Assembly (NCBI GenBank): GCA_949297365.1
Contig: CASFSL010000030.1
Span: 1 to 60,928 of the forward strand
Reading direction: 5' to 3'
Length of the DNA stretch: 60,928 nucleotides
Source of the DNA: an uncultured Bacteroidales bacterium
GTDB taxonomy: Bacteria > Bacteroidota > Bacteroidia > Bacteroidales > UBA932
Shown: in pieces, positions 1 through 8,700 of the stretch
How positions within the stretch are numbered: the stretch's first letter is position 1
Layout: each line of letters begins with the position of its first letter
The notes under the pieces: model-generated
Database searches by the model: none
The model's input: only the letters and a program-made list of their open reading frames with translations
Told to the model about the DNA's origin: nothing
Translations under genes and position numbers: made by a program

Positions 1-1797
1 GAGATCCTCCTTGCAGGCAGGCTCGCCTGCTACGACTACGATGGCCTTGTCACCGATAAGGCGTGCGATCTCAGGCACTGCCTCAGCGTACTCGTCGTCG
101 GACGAGCAGGCAACCACGATCTCGGCTCCGGAAGCGAGGGCTGCCTTTACGCCCTCCTCGATGGAAGCGAAACGGTTGTTGTCGATGATGCGGATACCGG
201 CCACTGCGAAGAAGTTCGAGGAGAACTGGGCGCGGGCGCGGCACATGGCCAGGTTGCCGAATGTAAGCATAAATGCCTTTGGCTCCTTGCCGCTGCGGTC
301 TGTAGCCAGACGGAGTGCCTCGAAGGCCTCTGCTGCGCGGTAGGGCTTCAAAGGCTCCACTGCATCCTCCTTGTGGCATCCGTGTGCGGGAACGACCTGA
401 CCCATGCGGGTGAGGATGTCGCGGGACACGATCTCGGGTGTAATCCCGTCACCGGCCTTCTCGAGGAAGTTGGGATACTGGTTGCTTCCGAGGATGGTGT
501 CGCGACGGGTAGCGTAGTTCTTGTCCCTCTTGTCGGACACGGCCTTGATCTCGGACTGGATGAATCCGGCCTTGAACTGGGCCACATAACCGCCGGCGGC
601 CTCTACCTTGCGGAAGAGATCCCATGCGGCCTCGGCTATCTTCTCGGTAAGCATCTCCACATAGTAGGAACCGGCTGCGGGGTCAACGACCTTGTCGAAG
701 CGGGCCTCCTCTTTGAGGATGTTCTGCACGTTGCGTGCGATACGGCGGGAGAAGTCATTGGGAACCCTGAACGCGAAGTCATAAGGCAGCACCTCGAGGT
801 AGTCCACGCCTGCGATAGCAGCGCTCATGGCCTCGGTGGTACCGCGGAGCATATTTACATAGGAATCGTAGACTGTAAGGTTGTACTCGGAGGTGGTGGC
901 GAATACCAGCATCATCTCAGGGCAGCCCTTGGCGCAGCCGTAGTCCTCGACAACGTTGGCCCAGAGCATGCGGGCGGCGCGGAACTTGGCTATCTCCATG
1001 AAATAGGAGCTGCCTACCGCAAACTCGAAGAAGGTCTTGCGGGCAATGGTCTCCACGTCGATGCCCATCTCGGAGAGACGGGAGATGTACTCACTGCCCT
1101 GGCTGAGGGCAAATGCGAGCTCCTGGGTGGAGGAGGCGCCGCAGCTGTTGTAGATCACTGCATCCACGGCGATGACACGTATATTCTTATAGGGAGCGGC
1201 AGCCTTTACGCACTCTGCCAGGGCATTGAAAGCCTTCTCCTCGCAGAAGGAGCCCTTCTTGTTCAGAGGTCTCAGAGGCGAGAAGTCAAAGGTTGCGCGG
1301 ACAGTGTCCTTGTCGATGCCGAGAGAGTCCACGTACTTGAGGAAATTGTGCAGGCCGTCCACGTTCTTGGGGCAGCAGCCGCGGAAGTTCACGGGCACCT
1401 TCTCGAGGGAAATACCCTTCAGGAGAGCGGTGTAGTCAGCCACTTCCATGACCTTGCCCTCGGGAAGGTGGAAGGTGAATGACTCGACACCCTTGGTCAG
1501 GAGGGTAAGAGCCTGGCTGTTTGCCGCGGCAATGTCCCCGCAGCATACGCTCTCGTTGATGAACCATCTGTTATTCTGCTTTGTTCCTCTTACAAAGGGG
1601 AACTCTCCGGGATTTTTCCCTACGTACTTCAGACCCTGCAGGTCCTCGGCACGGTAATAAGGACGCACGGAGAATCCGTCATAGGTCTTCCATACGAGCT
1701 TCTTCTCGTAGTCGGCACCCTTGAGGTCCTTCGTGATTACCTCTTCCCATGCTGTCGTAGAGACAGGAGGAAATTCAGTAAATAATTTTTCTGCCAT
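1..1797 (-). CDS. mutA: methylmalonyl-CoA mutase, small (beta) subunit, 3' end cut by window edge
   Basis: Partner of the B12-dependent large subunit that interconverts succinyl-CoA and methylmalonyl-CoA, the carbon rearrangement of the succinate-propionate pathway. The frame is open from the ATG at 1797 (MAEKLFTEFPPV...) to base 1, 599 codons with no stop, so only a short C-terminal tail is missing compared with the usual 610-640 residues. The TIM-barrel part includes the PAAGSYYVE stretch. The C-terminal flavodoxin-like domain near residues 490-599 lacks the DxHxxG cobalamin-ligand motif, which marks the small subunit. It starts 35 bases after the urocanate hydratase stop and is probably cotranscribed with it. 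The large subunit mutB should lie just outside the left edge. A 369-codon open frame on the plus strand inside it is a shadow. Confidence 0.93.
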   Translation of the reverse strand, partial: MAEKLFTEFPPVSTTAWEEVITKDLKGADYEKKLVWKTYDGFSVRPYYRAEDLQGLKYVGKNPGEFPFVRGTKQNNRWFINESVCCGDIAAANSQALTLLTKGVESFTFHLPEGKVMEVADYTALLKGISLEKVPVNFRGCCPKNVDGLHNFLKYVDSLGIDKDTVRATFDFSPLRPLNKKGSFCEEKAFNALAECVKAAAPYKNIRVIAVDAVIYNSCGASSTQELAFALSQGSEYISRLSEMGIDVETIARKTFFEFAVGSSYFMEIAKFRAARMLWANVVEDYGCAKGCPEMMLVFATTSEYNLTVYDSYVNMLRGTTEAMSAAIAGVDYLEVLPYDFAFRVPNDFSRRIARNVQNILKEEARFDKVVDPAAGSYYVEMLTEKIAEAAWDLFRKVEAAGGYVAQFKAGFIQSEIKAVSDKRDKNYATRRDTILGSNQYPNFLEKAGDGITPEIVSRDILTRMGQVVPAHGCHKEDAVEPLKPYRAAEAFEALRLATDRSGKEPKAFMLTFGNLAMCRARAQFSSNFFAVAGIRIIDNNRFASIEEGVKAALASGAEIVVACSSDDEYAEAVPEIARLIGDKAIVVVAGEPACKEDL

Positions 1798-1832
1798 ATT
1801 TCAAATATTTGAAAGTTAATAGTTCCAATCTG

Positions 1833-3821
1833 TTACAGAAGGCTCTCGTCCACCAGATAGGGCATGGTGACCTTCAGCTCGGGGGTACGCTCCATCTCTC
1901 TCCTGATTGCAAACATGGCTCCCTTGTTGCGGGCCCAGCTGCGGCGTGCGATGCCGTTGTTGACATCCCAGTGCAGCATCATTCTTATCCTGCGGTCAGC
2001 ATCCTCGCTGCCGTCAATCACCATGCCGAAGCCTCCGTTGATGACCTCGCCCCAGCCTACTCCGCCGCCGTTGTGCAGGGACACCCAGGTAGCGCCGCGG
2101 AAGGAGTCGCCTATGACGTTCTGCACGGCCATGTCGGCGGTGAACTGCGATCCGTCGTAGATATTGGAGGTCTCACGGTAAGGCGAATCCGTGCCTGACA
2201 CGTCGTGATGGTCACGTCCAAGCACGATGGGAGCTGAAATACGGCCCTCCCGGATAGCCCTGTTCATCTCAAGCGCTATCTTTATACGGCCCTCAGCATC
2301 AGCGTAGAGAATACGGGCCTGCGAGCCGACGACCAGCTTGTTCTTGCCGGCCTCGCGGATCCAGTGAATATTGTCCGCAAGCTGATTCTTAATCTCCTCA
2401 GGAGCTGTCCTGTATATGTCCTCAAGCACCTCGGCCGCTATGCGGTCTGTCTCCGCCAGGTCCTCAGGCTTGGATGATGTGCATACCCAGCGGTACGGAC
2501 CGAAACCGTAGTCGAAGAAGAGAGGTCCCATGATGTCCTGCACGTATGAGGGATAGCGGAACGCTCCGCCCACTCCCATAATATCGGCCTTCGCACGGGA
2601 AGCCTCCAGCAGGAAGGCATTGCCGTAGTCGAAGAAATACATGCCCTTCTCTGTGAGCTTGTTGATGGCGGCCACCTGCCGGCGGAGGGACTTCTGCACC
2701 TCTCTCTTGAACTTCTCGGGGTCGGAAGCCATCATCTCGTTGGACTCCTCGAAAGTGAAACCTGCGGGATAGTAACCGCCGGCCCAGGGATTGTGCAATG
2801 AGGTCTGGTCGGAACCGAGGTCCACATCCACTCCCCTCTTTGCCAGCCTCTCCCAGAGGTCCACGATATTGCCCTGATATGCCAGAGCCACCGCCTCCTT
2901 CTTCTCGCGGGCCTCCAGAGCCCTGTCGATCAGCGGGTCAAGTTCGGTGTACACCTCGTCTACCCAGCCCTGTGAGTAACGGGTCCTGATAGCCTTGGGA
3001 TTGATCTCCGCGATGATACCGACCACGCCGGCTATCACCGAGGCCTTGCCCTGAGCTCCAGACATACCGCCGAGACCGGAGCTTACGAAGAGCTTGCCTC
3101 TGTTCTCGGTACCGGGACGGGTGTGCATCCTGGCGGCGTTCATCACTGTGATGGTAGTGCCGTGCACGATGCCCTGAGGACCTATATACATGAAAGAGCC
3201 CGCAGTCATCTGCCCGTACTGGGAGACGCCGAGGGCGTTGAACTTCTCCCAATGATCCTTGGAAGAATAATTTGGTATCACCATACCGTTTGTAATCACC
3301 AGACGCGGTGCATCCTTATGCGAGGGGAAGAGTCCCAGCGGATGACCCGAGTACAGCACCAGGGTCTGCTCGTCCGTCATCTGCGAGAGATACTGCATGG
3401 TCAGACGGTACTGCGCCCAGTTCTGGAAAGCCGCTCCGTTGCCTCCGTAGACGATGAGCTCGTGGGGATGCTGGGCAACGGCCATATCCAGGTTGTTGGA
3501 TATCATCAGCATGATGGCCGCAGCCTGACGGCTCTTGTATGGAAAATCATCTATACTGCGGGCGTATATCTTGTAATCGGGCCGCAGACGGTACATATAG
3601 ATACGTCCGTAAGTCTCAAGCTCTTCCTTGAACTCAGGTATAAGCTCGGCATGGTGCTTTGGAGGAAAATACCGCAGTGCGTTTCTCAATGCCAGCTTCT
3701 TTTCCTCAGCGGTAAGTATCTGCTTTCTGTGCGGAGCATGATTGACCGTCGGGTCAAATGGTTTGGGAGCCGGAAGCACATCCGGAATACCCTCGATAAT
3801 TGATTTCTGGAAATCAGTCAT
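1833..3821 (-). CDS. hutU: urocanate hydratase
   Basis: Second enzyme of histidine degradation: hydrates urocanate to imidazolone propionate, cytosolic, using tightly bound NAD+. 662 residues, the long Bacteroidales form. The NAD-binding GGMSGAQGKA motif and the following SQGWVDEVY segment are clear near residues 250-300. An upstream in-frame start at 3893 is possible, but the ATG at 3821 (MTDFQKSIIEG) gives the family's normal N-terminus and leaves room for the promoter at 3864-3871. No hutH, hutI or ftcD is next to it. Its partner is the methylmalonyl-CoA mutase gene downstream, so the pair may link histidine/glutamate use to propionate formation (inference). Confidence 0.93.
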   Translation of the reverse strand: MTDFQKSIIEGIPDVLPAPKPFDPTVNHAPHRKQILTAEEKKLALRNALRYFPPKHHAELIPEFKEELETYGRIYMYRLRPDYKIYARSIDDFPYKSRQAAAIMLMISNNLDMAVAQHPHELIVYGGNGAAFQNWAQYRLTMQYLSQMTDEQTLVLYSGHPLGLFPSHKDAPRLVITNGMVIPNYSSKDHWEKFNALGVSQYGQMTAGSFMYIGPQGIVHGTTITVMNAARMHTRPGTENRGKLFVSSGLGGMSGAQGKASVIAGVVGIIAEINPKAIRTRYSQGWVDEVYTELDPLIDRALEAREKKEAVALAYQGNIVDLWERLAKRGVDVDLGSDQTSLHNPWAGGYYPAGFTFEESNEMMASDPEKFKREVQKSLRRQVAAINKLTEKGMYFFDYGNAFLLEASRAKADIMGVGGAFRYPSYVQDIMGPLFFDYGFGPYRWVCTSSKPEDLAETDRIAAEVLEDIYRTAPEEIKNQLADNIHWIREAGKNKLVVGSQARILYADAEGRIKIALEMNRAIREGRISAPIVLGRDHHDVSGTDSPYRETSNIYDGSQFTADMAVQNVIGDSFRGATWVSLHNGGGVGWGEVINGGFGMVIDGSEDADRRIRMMLHWDVNNGIARRSWARNKGAMFAIRREMERTPELKVTMPYLVDESLL

Positions 3822-3863
3822 ATAGTCTATATTTTGTCGAATTTGCAATTTACAAATATCATA

Positions 3864-3871
3864 CAAAAGTA
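3864..3871 (-). promoter_or_regulatory. -7 promoter element of hutU
   Basis: On the minus strand this reads TACTTTTG, matching the Bacteroidota -7 consensus TAnnTTTG. It predicts a start near 3857-3860 and a leader of about 35-40 bases before the hutU ATG. Confidence 0.55.
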
Positions 3872-4037
3872 GTAAAAAGTCCCGCAAAATCATCTTCCAA
3901 TCGAAGAAAAGATATATCTTAGCGCCCCGTAATCTGAATAATGCACTGTCATATACAGTTTGAATAGGCTAATTCTAGAATATTTTGTACTAACTATTTA
4001 AACCAAAACAAACTCATTCTGAGCAATTTATCATTAA

Positions 4038-4598
4038 AACACCTTCTACCTACTTGCCGCCACAGTCGCCATCGCCGGCACATTCTCTTGCAGGCAAGCG
4101 GAAGAATTATCGTCGGAAGCCGAGATCGTCTCATTCACTTTTGACACCTCAGTCGATGCCAACAGCATCGTGACATCACAGCCTGTCATCGAAGGCAACA
4201 ACATCTCATTCACAGTAAGCCACGATGCCACTTCGGAGCAGCTCTCCGCTCTCGTTCCCACCATCACTGTTTCAGAAAACGCGACAGTATCACCTGCATC
4301 AGGCTCGGCTGTGGACTTCTCACAAGGCTCCGTGACATTCACTGTAACGGCACAGGACGGCGTTACGACAAGAGCCTACTTCGCGAAAGCAGTCACCGAC
4401 ACCACTGACAATCCCGACACCGCCGGAGCGGCCGACTTCACCGAGTTCTCCTTCGACCTGAATTACGTCAAGGACTACGACCCCTCCAAGACCTACAAGC
4501 TGGCCGTAATCTTCGCAGCCAGCAAAGAAGGCAACCAGTACCGTGCCGCCTAGGGCAGCATCATGGTCGTGGACAACGTAACCATCATCTGCGAGTAA
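4038..4598 (+). pseudogene. decayed DUF5018-like/PCMD surface lipoprotein
   Basis: An open frame encodes FYLLAATVAIAGTFSCRQ, a lipoprotein signal peptide with its lipobox Cys, but a TAA at 4035-4037 precedes it and no ATG is in frame. An immunoglobulin-like region (about 4100-4400) follows, with SFTVSHDATSEQLSAL and TVTAQDGVTTRAY. After a short linker the sequence jumps directly to the last 50 or so residues of a PCMD domain (KLAVIFAASK), so about 180 residues of PCMD core are missing. A TAG at 4551-4553 sits where intact PCMD proteins in this window have a Gly-Gly-Val/Ile step. The frame then continues GSIMVVDNVTIICE to TAA at 4596-4598. Lost start, internal deletion and nonsense codon together indicate a pseudogene. 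A GTG start at 4170 would give a 127-residue product without signal peptide, which I think is unlikely. Confidence 0.75.
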
Positions 4599-4621
4599 TT
4601 CAGCCGACCTTGATCCAATTA

Positions 4622-4662
4622 AGCCAGACAGGTTTTTCCAAAAAATCCATCTGGCTTTTATT
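4622..4662 (+). terminator. intrinsic terminator after the PCMD pseudogene
   Basis: AGCCAGA (4622-4628) pairs with TCTGGCT (4650-4656) and is followed by a T-rich run. It ends transcription coming from the pseudogene side and insulates the next gene. Confidence 0.6.
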
Positions 4663-4670
4663 TATTTTCG

Positions 4671-4678
4671 TACATTTG
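4671..4678 (+). promoter_or_regulatory. -7 promoter element of the fimbrillin-like gene
   Basis: TACATTTG matches TAnnTTTG exactly. It gives a predicted 5' leader of about 20 bases before the ATG at 4705. Confidence 0.6.
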
Positions 4679-4704
4679 CATGAATATATTTTAATTTTTG
4701 TTTT

Positions 4705-6297
4705 ATGAAAAGATTTATCATCGCCGCAGCAGTCTGTACAGTCATAATGGGCTGCGAGAAAAATACCGGCAAAGAAGAAGACTCCGTGGACATTCCCTTG
4801 ACAATCACAGTCAGCGACAACGGATTTTCCATGGAAGACGGGACCTATTCTAACAACAGGGCATTCTCGGCAGGAGACCGTATCGGTCTGTTCGCCTTGA
4901 TGAACGGAGAGATACTGGATGGCTTCAACAACATCTGCCTCACCGCATCAGGCACCGGCGACGCCATTGTATGGCAAGCCGCGGATCCGGAGATGCTGTT
5001 TCCCTCCGGAGCAGAGTACTATGCTTACTGGCCTTATCAGGAGACCTTGCCTGCATCCGTAGACCTTACGGCCTCTGATGCCGCAGGCTTTTTCTCAATG
5101 ATAAGCGAGGCCTGGCCTGTAGCGTCCGACCAGAGCGGAGACGGATTCGACTCCTCCGACCTGCTTATAGGCATGGCAGCTCCGGCGGACAACAGTCTCA
5201 GTCTCGGCATGTCACATGCCATGGGACTTGTTGAGATAAGCCTTCCGGGGACATTCTACACATTCACCAACACGGACTACGACATCCCTGACTATTCGTT
5301 GAGCGGTCTCAGAATCTCTTTTGACTCAAAGATTCCCAAAAGTAAAAACGGGAGACTTCTTTTGGTCGTAGAACCGGGTGCCTTCTCCATCCCATGCACA
5401 TACTCCGGTGAGTCCAAAACCTATGACGGCAATGCTGAAGCCGGAAAATGCACTTCCTTCTCCGAAGGCGAGCCGACTGTCATAGAGCACAATCTCCAGA
5501 TAGGCGACTTCTTCCTCGCGGACGGAAACCTGCTCTCAAAGGACGCTCCGGCATCCGAAGTAGGCTCCGCCAATGTAATAGGGATTGTATGCCAGATCGA
5601 CCCGGAAAGAATCGGCAACGGTGAAAAAGAAGCACTCGGAGGGACAGCCCATGCTCTGGTTCTTGCTACACGGGGAGCCGGATATGGCCAATACTACAGC
5701 TGGTACAACGACTACCCGACTGGCAATTTCGAGAGGGATGAGTCCGAAATAGGCTTTACCAACATCCCCGAGCTTACGGACCCGCAAGAACTTTACAGCC
5801 TGGCCATAGCCGACATAGAAGGCTACGCTAACTACCACCTGCTCATCACTGAGAGAGCAGCCGATGTCGCAGCCGGAAATTATCGCGGCTTCCAGGCCAT
5901 AACTCTCTTCAAAAATGAGGTCGGAGGTCCGGCAGAAGGCATGACAACAGGCTGGTTTATGCCGGCAGGAGGCCAGCTGCTGGACGCCATCAGCAATCTT
6001 ACCGGCCTGCAGTTTGACGAGTCCAATGTACAGGCCAGTTCAGCAGTCGGAGGCTGGGACGGATGCCTGTCCTGGATGGAGATGGGCACTGTGGCGTCCT
6101 TGATGAACAGCGCCATGGAGAAGGTCAGCTTCACCAACAAGATAATATTCGCTGATGCCGGCAACGGAATACAGATAGCAGCACAGTCCTCTCCCACAAG
6201 GTATCGTTACATCGATTTCGCGAACGGCGGATGGATAGAATACCTGTGCTACGATAAAAACACCGGTGCGACGGTAAGACCCATGCTGGCTTTCTAA
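4705..6297 (+). CDS. fimbrillin-like surface lipoprotein
   Basis: 530 residues. The signal peptide MKRFIIAAAVCTVIMGCEK has its lipobox Cys at residue 17. The next 300 residues have the look of the Mfa-like/fimbrillin family (PF13149 type): RAFSAGDRIGLFA, an aromatic AYWPY segment, then long beta-rich stretches. The C-terminal 200 residues resemble the DUF1566-like module often attached to these proteins, with GWFMPAGGQLLDAI and the family-typical end VRPMLAF. Intact members of this group are exported, lipidated and can polymerise into fimbriae after gingipain-like cleavage; whether this one does is unknown. It has its own promoter and terminator and no minor fimbrial or chaperone genes beside it. 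Family assignment is good, function inferred. Confidence 0.8.
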   Translation: MKRFIIAAAVCTVIMGCEKNTGKEEDSVDIPLTITVSDNGFSMEDGTYSNNRAFSAGDRIGLFALMNGEILDGFNNICLTASGTGDAIVWQAADPEMLFPSGAEYYAYWPYQETLPASVDLTASDAAGFFSMISEAWPVASDQSGDGFDSSDLLIGMAAPADNSLSLGMSHAMGLVEISLPGTFYTFTNTDYDIPDYSLSGLRISFDSKIPKSKNGRLLLVVEPGAFSIPCTYSGESKTYDGNAEAGKCTSFSEGEPTVIEHNLQIGDFFLADGNLLSKDAPASEVGSANVIGIVCQIDPERIGNGEKEALGGTAHALVLATRGAGYGQYYSWYNDYPTGNFERDESEIGFTNIPELTDPQELYSLAIADIEGYANYHLLITERAADVAAGNYRGFQAITLFKNEVGGPAEGMTTGWFMPAGGQLLDAISNLTGLQFDESNVQASSAVGGWDGCLSWMEMGTVASLMNSAMEKVSFTNKIIFADAGNGIQIAAQSSPTRYRYIDFANGGWIEYLCYDKNTGATVRPMLAF

Positions 6298-6342
6298 AGG
6301 TCAGCAACCTTTTACCTTGAGAATTTAGACGATGATCTTAAA

Positions 6343-6374
6343 GAGGCTGTCCGACACACAGCCTCTTTCTTTTT
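6343..6374 (+). terminator. intrinsic terminator of the fimbrillin-like gene
   Basis: GAGGCTGT (6343-6350) and ACAGCCTC (6358-6365) form an 8-bp stem with a 7-base loop, followed by TTTCTTTTT. It lies 46 bases after the stop codon. Confidence 0.85.
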
Positions 6375-6445
6375 ACCCATCTTTCCGCGAGCCATTTTGC
6401 AGGCCGTATCTGTTCCATTAGTTCATTCGCTGTCACTTTTACAAT

Positions 6446-6619
6446 GTCCAGCACACCATTCAAGCATATTTCCCTAATTATCAAGCATATACATTTTAGT
6501 AACTTGCTGGACTTCGTACATTTCGCCACAAAACCACCATATTACACCGAGTCCAGCAGACATCTTTTTTCTGGGCGCTTGATTATCGGCCACTTCTCTA
6601 ATCCACTCCTGCTGGACTC
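6446..6619. repeat. four copies of GTCCAGCA in alternating orientation
   Basis: The octamer GTCCAGCA occurs at 6446-6453 (plus), 6505-6512 (minus), 6551-6558 (plus) and 6610-6617 (minus). The inner-right pair extends to a perfect 11-base inverted repeat, GAGTCCAGCAG (6549-6559) and CTGCTGGACTC (6609-6619). Pairs 1-2 and 3-4 both start 59 bases apart. CAAGCATAT is repeated directly at 6461 and 6482. The 380-base interval 6375-6675 has no convincing gene; the small open frames on both strands show no recognisable domain. Confidence 0.5.
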
Positions 6620-6675
6620 CTCTAGACGGGCAAACTGAACACGAACGTTATGGACGGCTACTCGCAGATGCCCAT

Positions 6676-6718
6676 AAAAAAGCACAGCCCATTCGGGGAA
6701 AACCGGAATGGACTGTGC
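6676..6718 (-). terminator. intrinsic terminator of the minus-strand lipoprotein unit
   Basis: GCACAGCCCATTC (6682-6694) pairs with GAATGGACTGTGC (6706-6718) with one mismatch. On the minus strand it is followed by six Ts (6676-6681). It lies about 30 bases past the stop of the gene at 6749-8686. Confidence 0.85.
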
Positions 6719-6748
6719 CGATTATTCAGACTGGTCAGTTGCCTACCG

Positions 6749-8686
6749 TCATTTTGACAACAATACCGGTGCTGCGGATGGACCGTTCATAAGCTTCACC
6801 AGTTCATCAATCGGATCAACTTCCGTTGATTTTGCCTGTACGAAAGTCCTGCAAACAGGTCCCCAGACACCTGCTGCGTCATCAGCCCACGTCACGAATG
6901 TGTAATCATAGTAGTCCCTATCATAATACTTGTAAGGAACAACAATATAAGTGGTTGTATGATCTTCAACCTCTACCGTAAAAGGATTATCCGGCAGCCA
7001 ACTCATAAGATCGTCGTCAGTCTTATACTCCTCCTCGGGATTAGAGTAGTTTCCGACAAGGTTGCTGTTATAATAGCAGTGTACGGCTTCCTCGGAAATC
7101 GTCACTTTGAATGCGGCTAATGCATTTCCGGAAACTAATGCGCTGTTTTCAGTGAAAAGTCCGGCCTCCAGAGCCTGATTTCCGTCGTAAATTCCCACCA
7201 GAGTATGGGAGAATACGGCTTCTGACTGCTCCTCAACCGTTGTGCTCGCTTCTGCCGTCACTTCTGCATTGCCTGGCACTCCGTCATTGGACATAGCCAC
7301 GACAGCTATCACATATTCGGTCTCGGGAGTAAGGCCCGTAGCCTCAAAGTAATCATATGAGCCCCTATAGCATACCGACGAGACAGCGTCTGTCATAGTA
7401 TAACCGGGGTTAAAATCGATATTGAGGTTATAATAGCTTTTAACAGCGGCAATGGCCGAGTCCTGAGCAGCTCCCCATGAGTACTCCGCTTTGGGAAGGA
7501 TTACCGGAAGGTAGTAAATGGCACCGCATGAGTCCGTAGGATGAACCTGAAAGCCCAGTCTCCTTGCCGTAGCCACGTTGACGACAATCTCCGCTTTGAA
7601 CTCATCAGGCCCGATACTGTGACCGGTTTCAAAGGCCTTAAGCTCACAGCTGCTGGTAATGCCAATACCGGGAGTGTACCCGAATGCGAAAAGATAATAT
7701 CTGCTGTCGGAGTTCACTTCGAAATTCTGAAAATCATAAGATCCGGTATAAAGCCCCATACCCTGATCAAGATATGCGCCCTGATTGGTCACATACATCT
7801 CGGCAATTTTGTCCGCTTCATCCTCACTGATTCCAGGATAGTTTGTAGAAGGCTGGCACAGCCATACATACGTTGCCTCATTGTCTGAGGGCACCACTGA
7901 CACATGCGCTGTTGTCGCGGTGATATCCGAGACAGACAGAGTGAAAGTCAGCTCAACTTCCTCTGCGGTGGTGGCATTTTCCTTAGCAATGCCTGTCTGA
8001 AGCGAGCCGTCCGAGGCTGAAAGTCCCATTACCGTCAGCAGATACTCTGTCTGCGGCTCAAGACCTGCAACACTTCCTGTCCTCGTACCGGTAAACATAT
8101 TTGCTGAAAGATAATCCTCCAGACTGCCTCCGGCCGCCTCGGTTATCTTCTCCAGTACAGCCGCATGCAGCTCCTCATCCGAAGATGACGCGTATGAAGC
8201 CGGAAGCGCGGCCACATAATAAGGCTGGGTATCCACACTCGGGACCACACGCCATGCGATGGCTTCCGATGTCACACCTGTTACAGTAAGCTCAAAGGTA
8301 CATTCCGCCTCCAAGGTACTGGCCTCGACGGTAGCTATCTCGGAATACAGGTCTCCATTGGCAGCCACTACGGCAAAATAATAATCAGTAGACGGTTCCA
8401 GACCCGTAACCTCAACATCCCCGCCAGGTACCTCCACCTGCGTACCGGCACTCAGCAGTCCCTTGGCAGAAGGCACTGACTGCAGGTCCTTTATCTGCAT
8501 ATACGCAAGTTCTGTCGCTCCCTCGGAGCTTATTCTTAAAGTTATGGATGAGGCATCAGACGACACCGCCTCCACCGATACGGTCGGAGCAGAGCCCTGC
8601 TCATCCTTGTTACAGGACGACAACAGCGCTGCCAGGACAACAGCTCCCGACAGCACGGACATTCTTAAAAAATCTTTTCCTTTCAT
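6749..8686 (-). CDS. lipoprotein with repeated fibronectin-type-III-like domains
   Basis: 645 residues. The signal peptide has lipobox Cys at about residue 25 (ALLSSCNK). The body is a string of about five beta-sandwich repeats recognisable by the recurring phrases VTGLEPSTDYYFAVVA, VAGLEPQTEYLLTVMG and ATGLTPETEYVIAVVA, the FG-strand signature of fibronectin type III-like modules. No catalytic motif is seen. It is 14 bases downstream of the BACON lipoprotein gene and is likely the last gene of that two-gene unit, closed by the terminator at 6676-6718. Exposed on the outer membrane by inference; ligand unknown. It shares the repeat style with the gene at 24493-26028, which suggests duplication. 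Confidence 0.75.
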   Translation of the reverse strand: MKGKDFLRMSVLSGAVVLAALLSSCNKDEQGSAPTVSVEAVSSDASSITLRISSEGATELAYMQIKDLQSVPSAKGLLSAGTQVEVPGGDVEVTGLEPSTDYYFAVVAANGDLYSEIATVEASTLEAECTFELTVTGVTSEAIAWRVVPSVDTQPYYVAALPASYASSSDEELHAAVLEKITEAAGGSLEDYLSANMFTGTRTGSVAGLEPQTEYLLTVMGLSASDGSLQTGIAKENATTAEEVELTFTLSVSDITATTAHVSVVPSDNEATYVWLCQPSTNYPGISEDEADKIAEMYVTNQGAYLDQGMGLYTGSYDFQNFEVNSDSRYYLFAFGYTPGIGITSSCELKAFETGHSIGPDEFKAEIVVNVATARRLGFQVHPTDSCGAIYYLPVILPKAEYSWGAAQDSAIAAVKSYYNLNIDFNPGYTMTDAVSSVCYRGSYDYFEATGLTPETEYVIAVVAMSNDGVPGNAEVTAEASTTVEEQSEAVFSHTLVGIYDGNQALEAGLFTENSALVSGNALAAFKVTISEEAVHCYYNSNLVGNYSNPEEEYKTDDDLMSWLPDNPFTVEVEDHTTTYIVVPYKYYDRDYYDYTFVTWADDAAGVWGPVCRTFVQAKSTEVDPIDELVKLMNGPSAAPVLLSK

Positions 8687-8700
8687 AATACAGGTTAATT

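Noticed and set aside
373-1482. A 369-codon open frame on the plus strand
   Set aside because: It lies entirely opposite the methylmalonyl-CoA mutase gene, whose frame has clear homology; the plus product is Leu/Gly/His-rich without any domain.
4551-4553. Read-through or recoding of the TAG in the PCMD remnant
   Set aside because: The gene also lacks a start codon and its PCMD core; TAG serves as a normal stop codon elsewhere in the window (for example after parE), so decay is simpler.
6338-6638. Small open frames on both strands
   Set aside because: They coincide with the terminator and inverted repeats and have no recognisable domain; no promoter was found.
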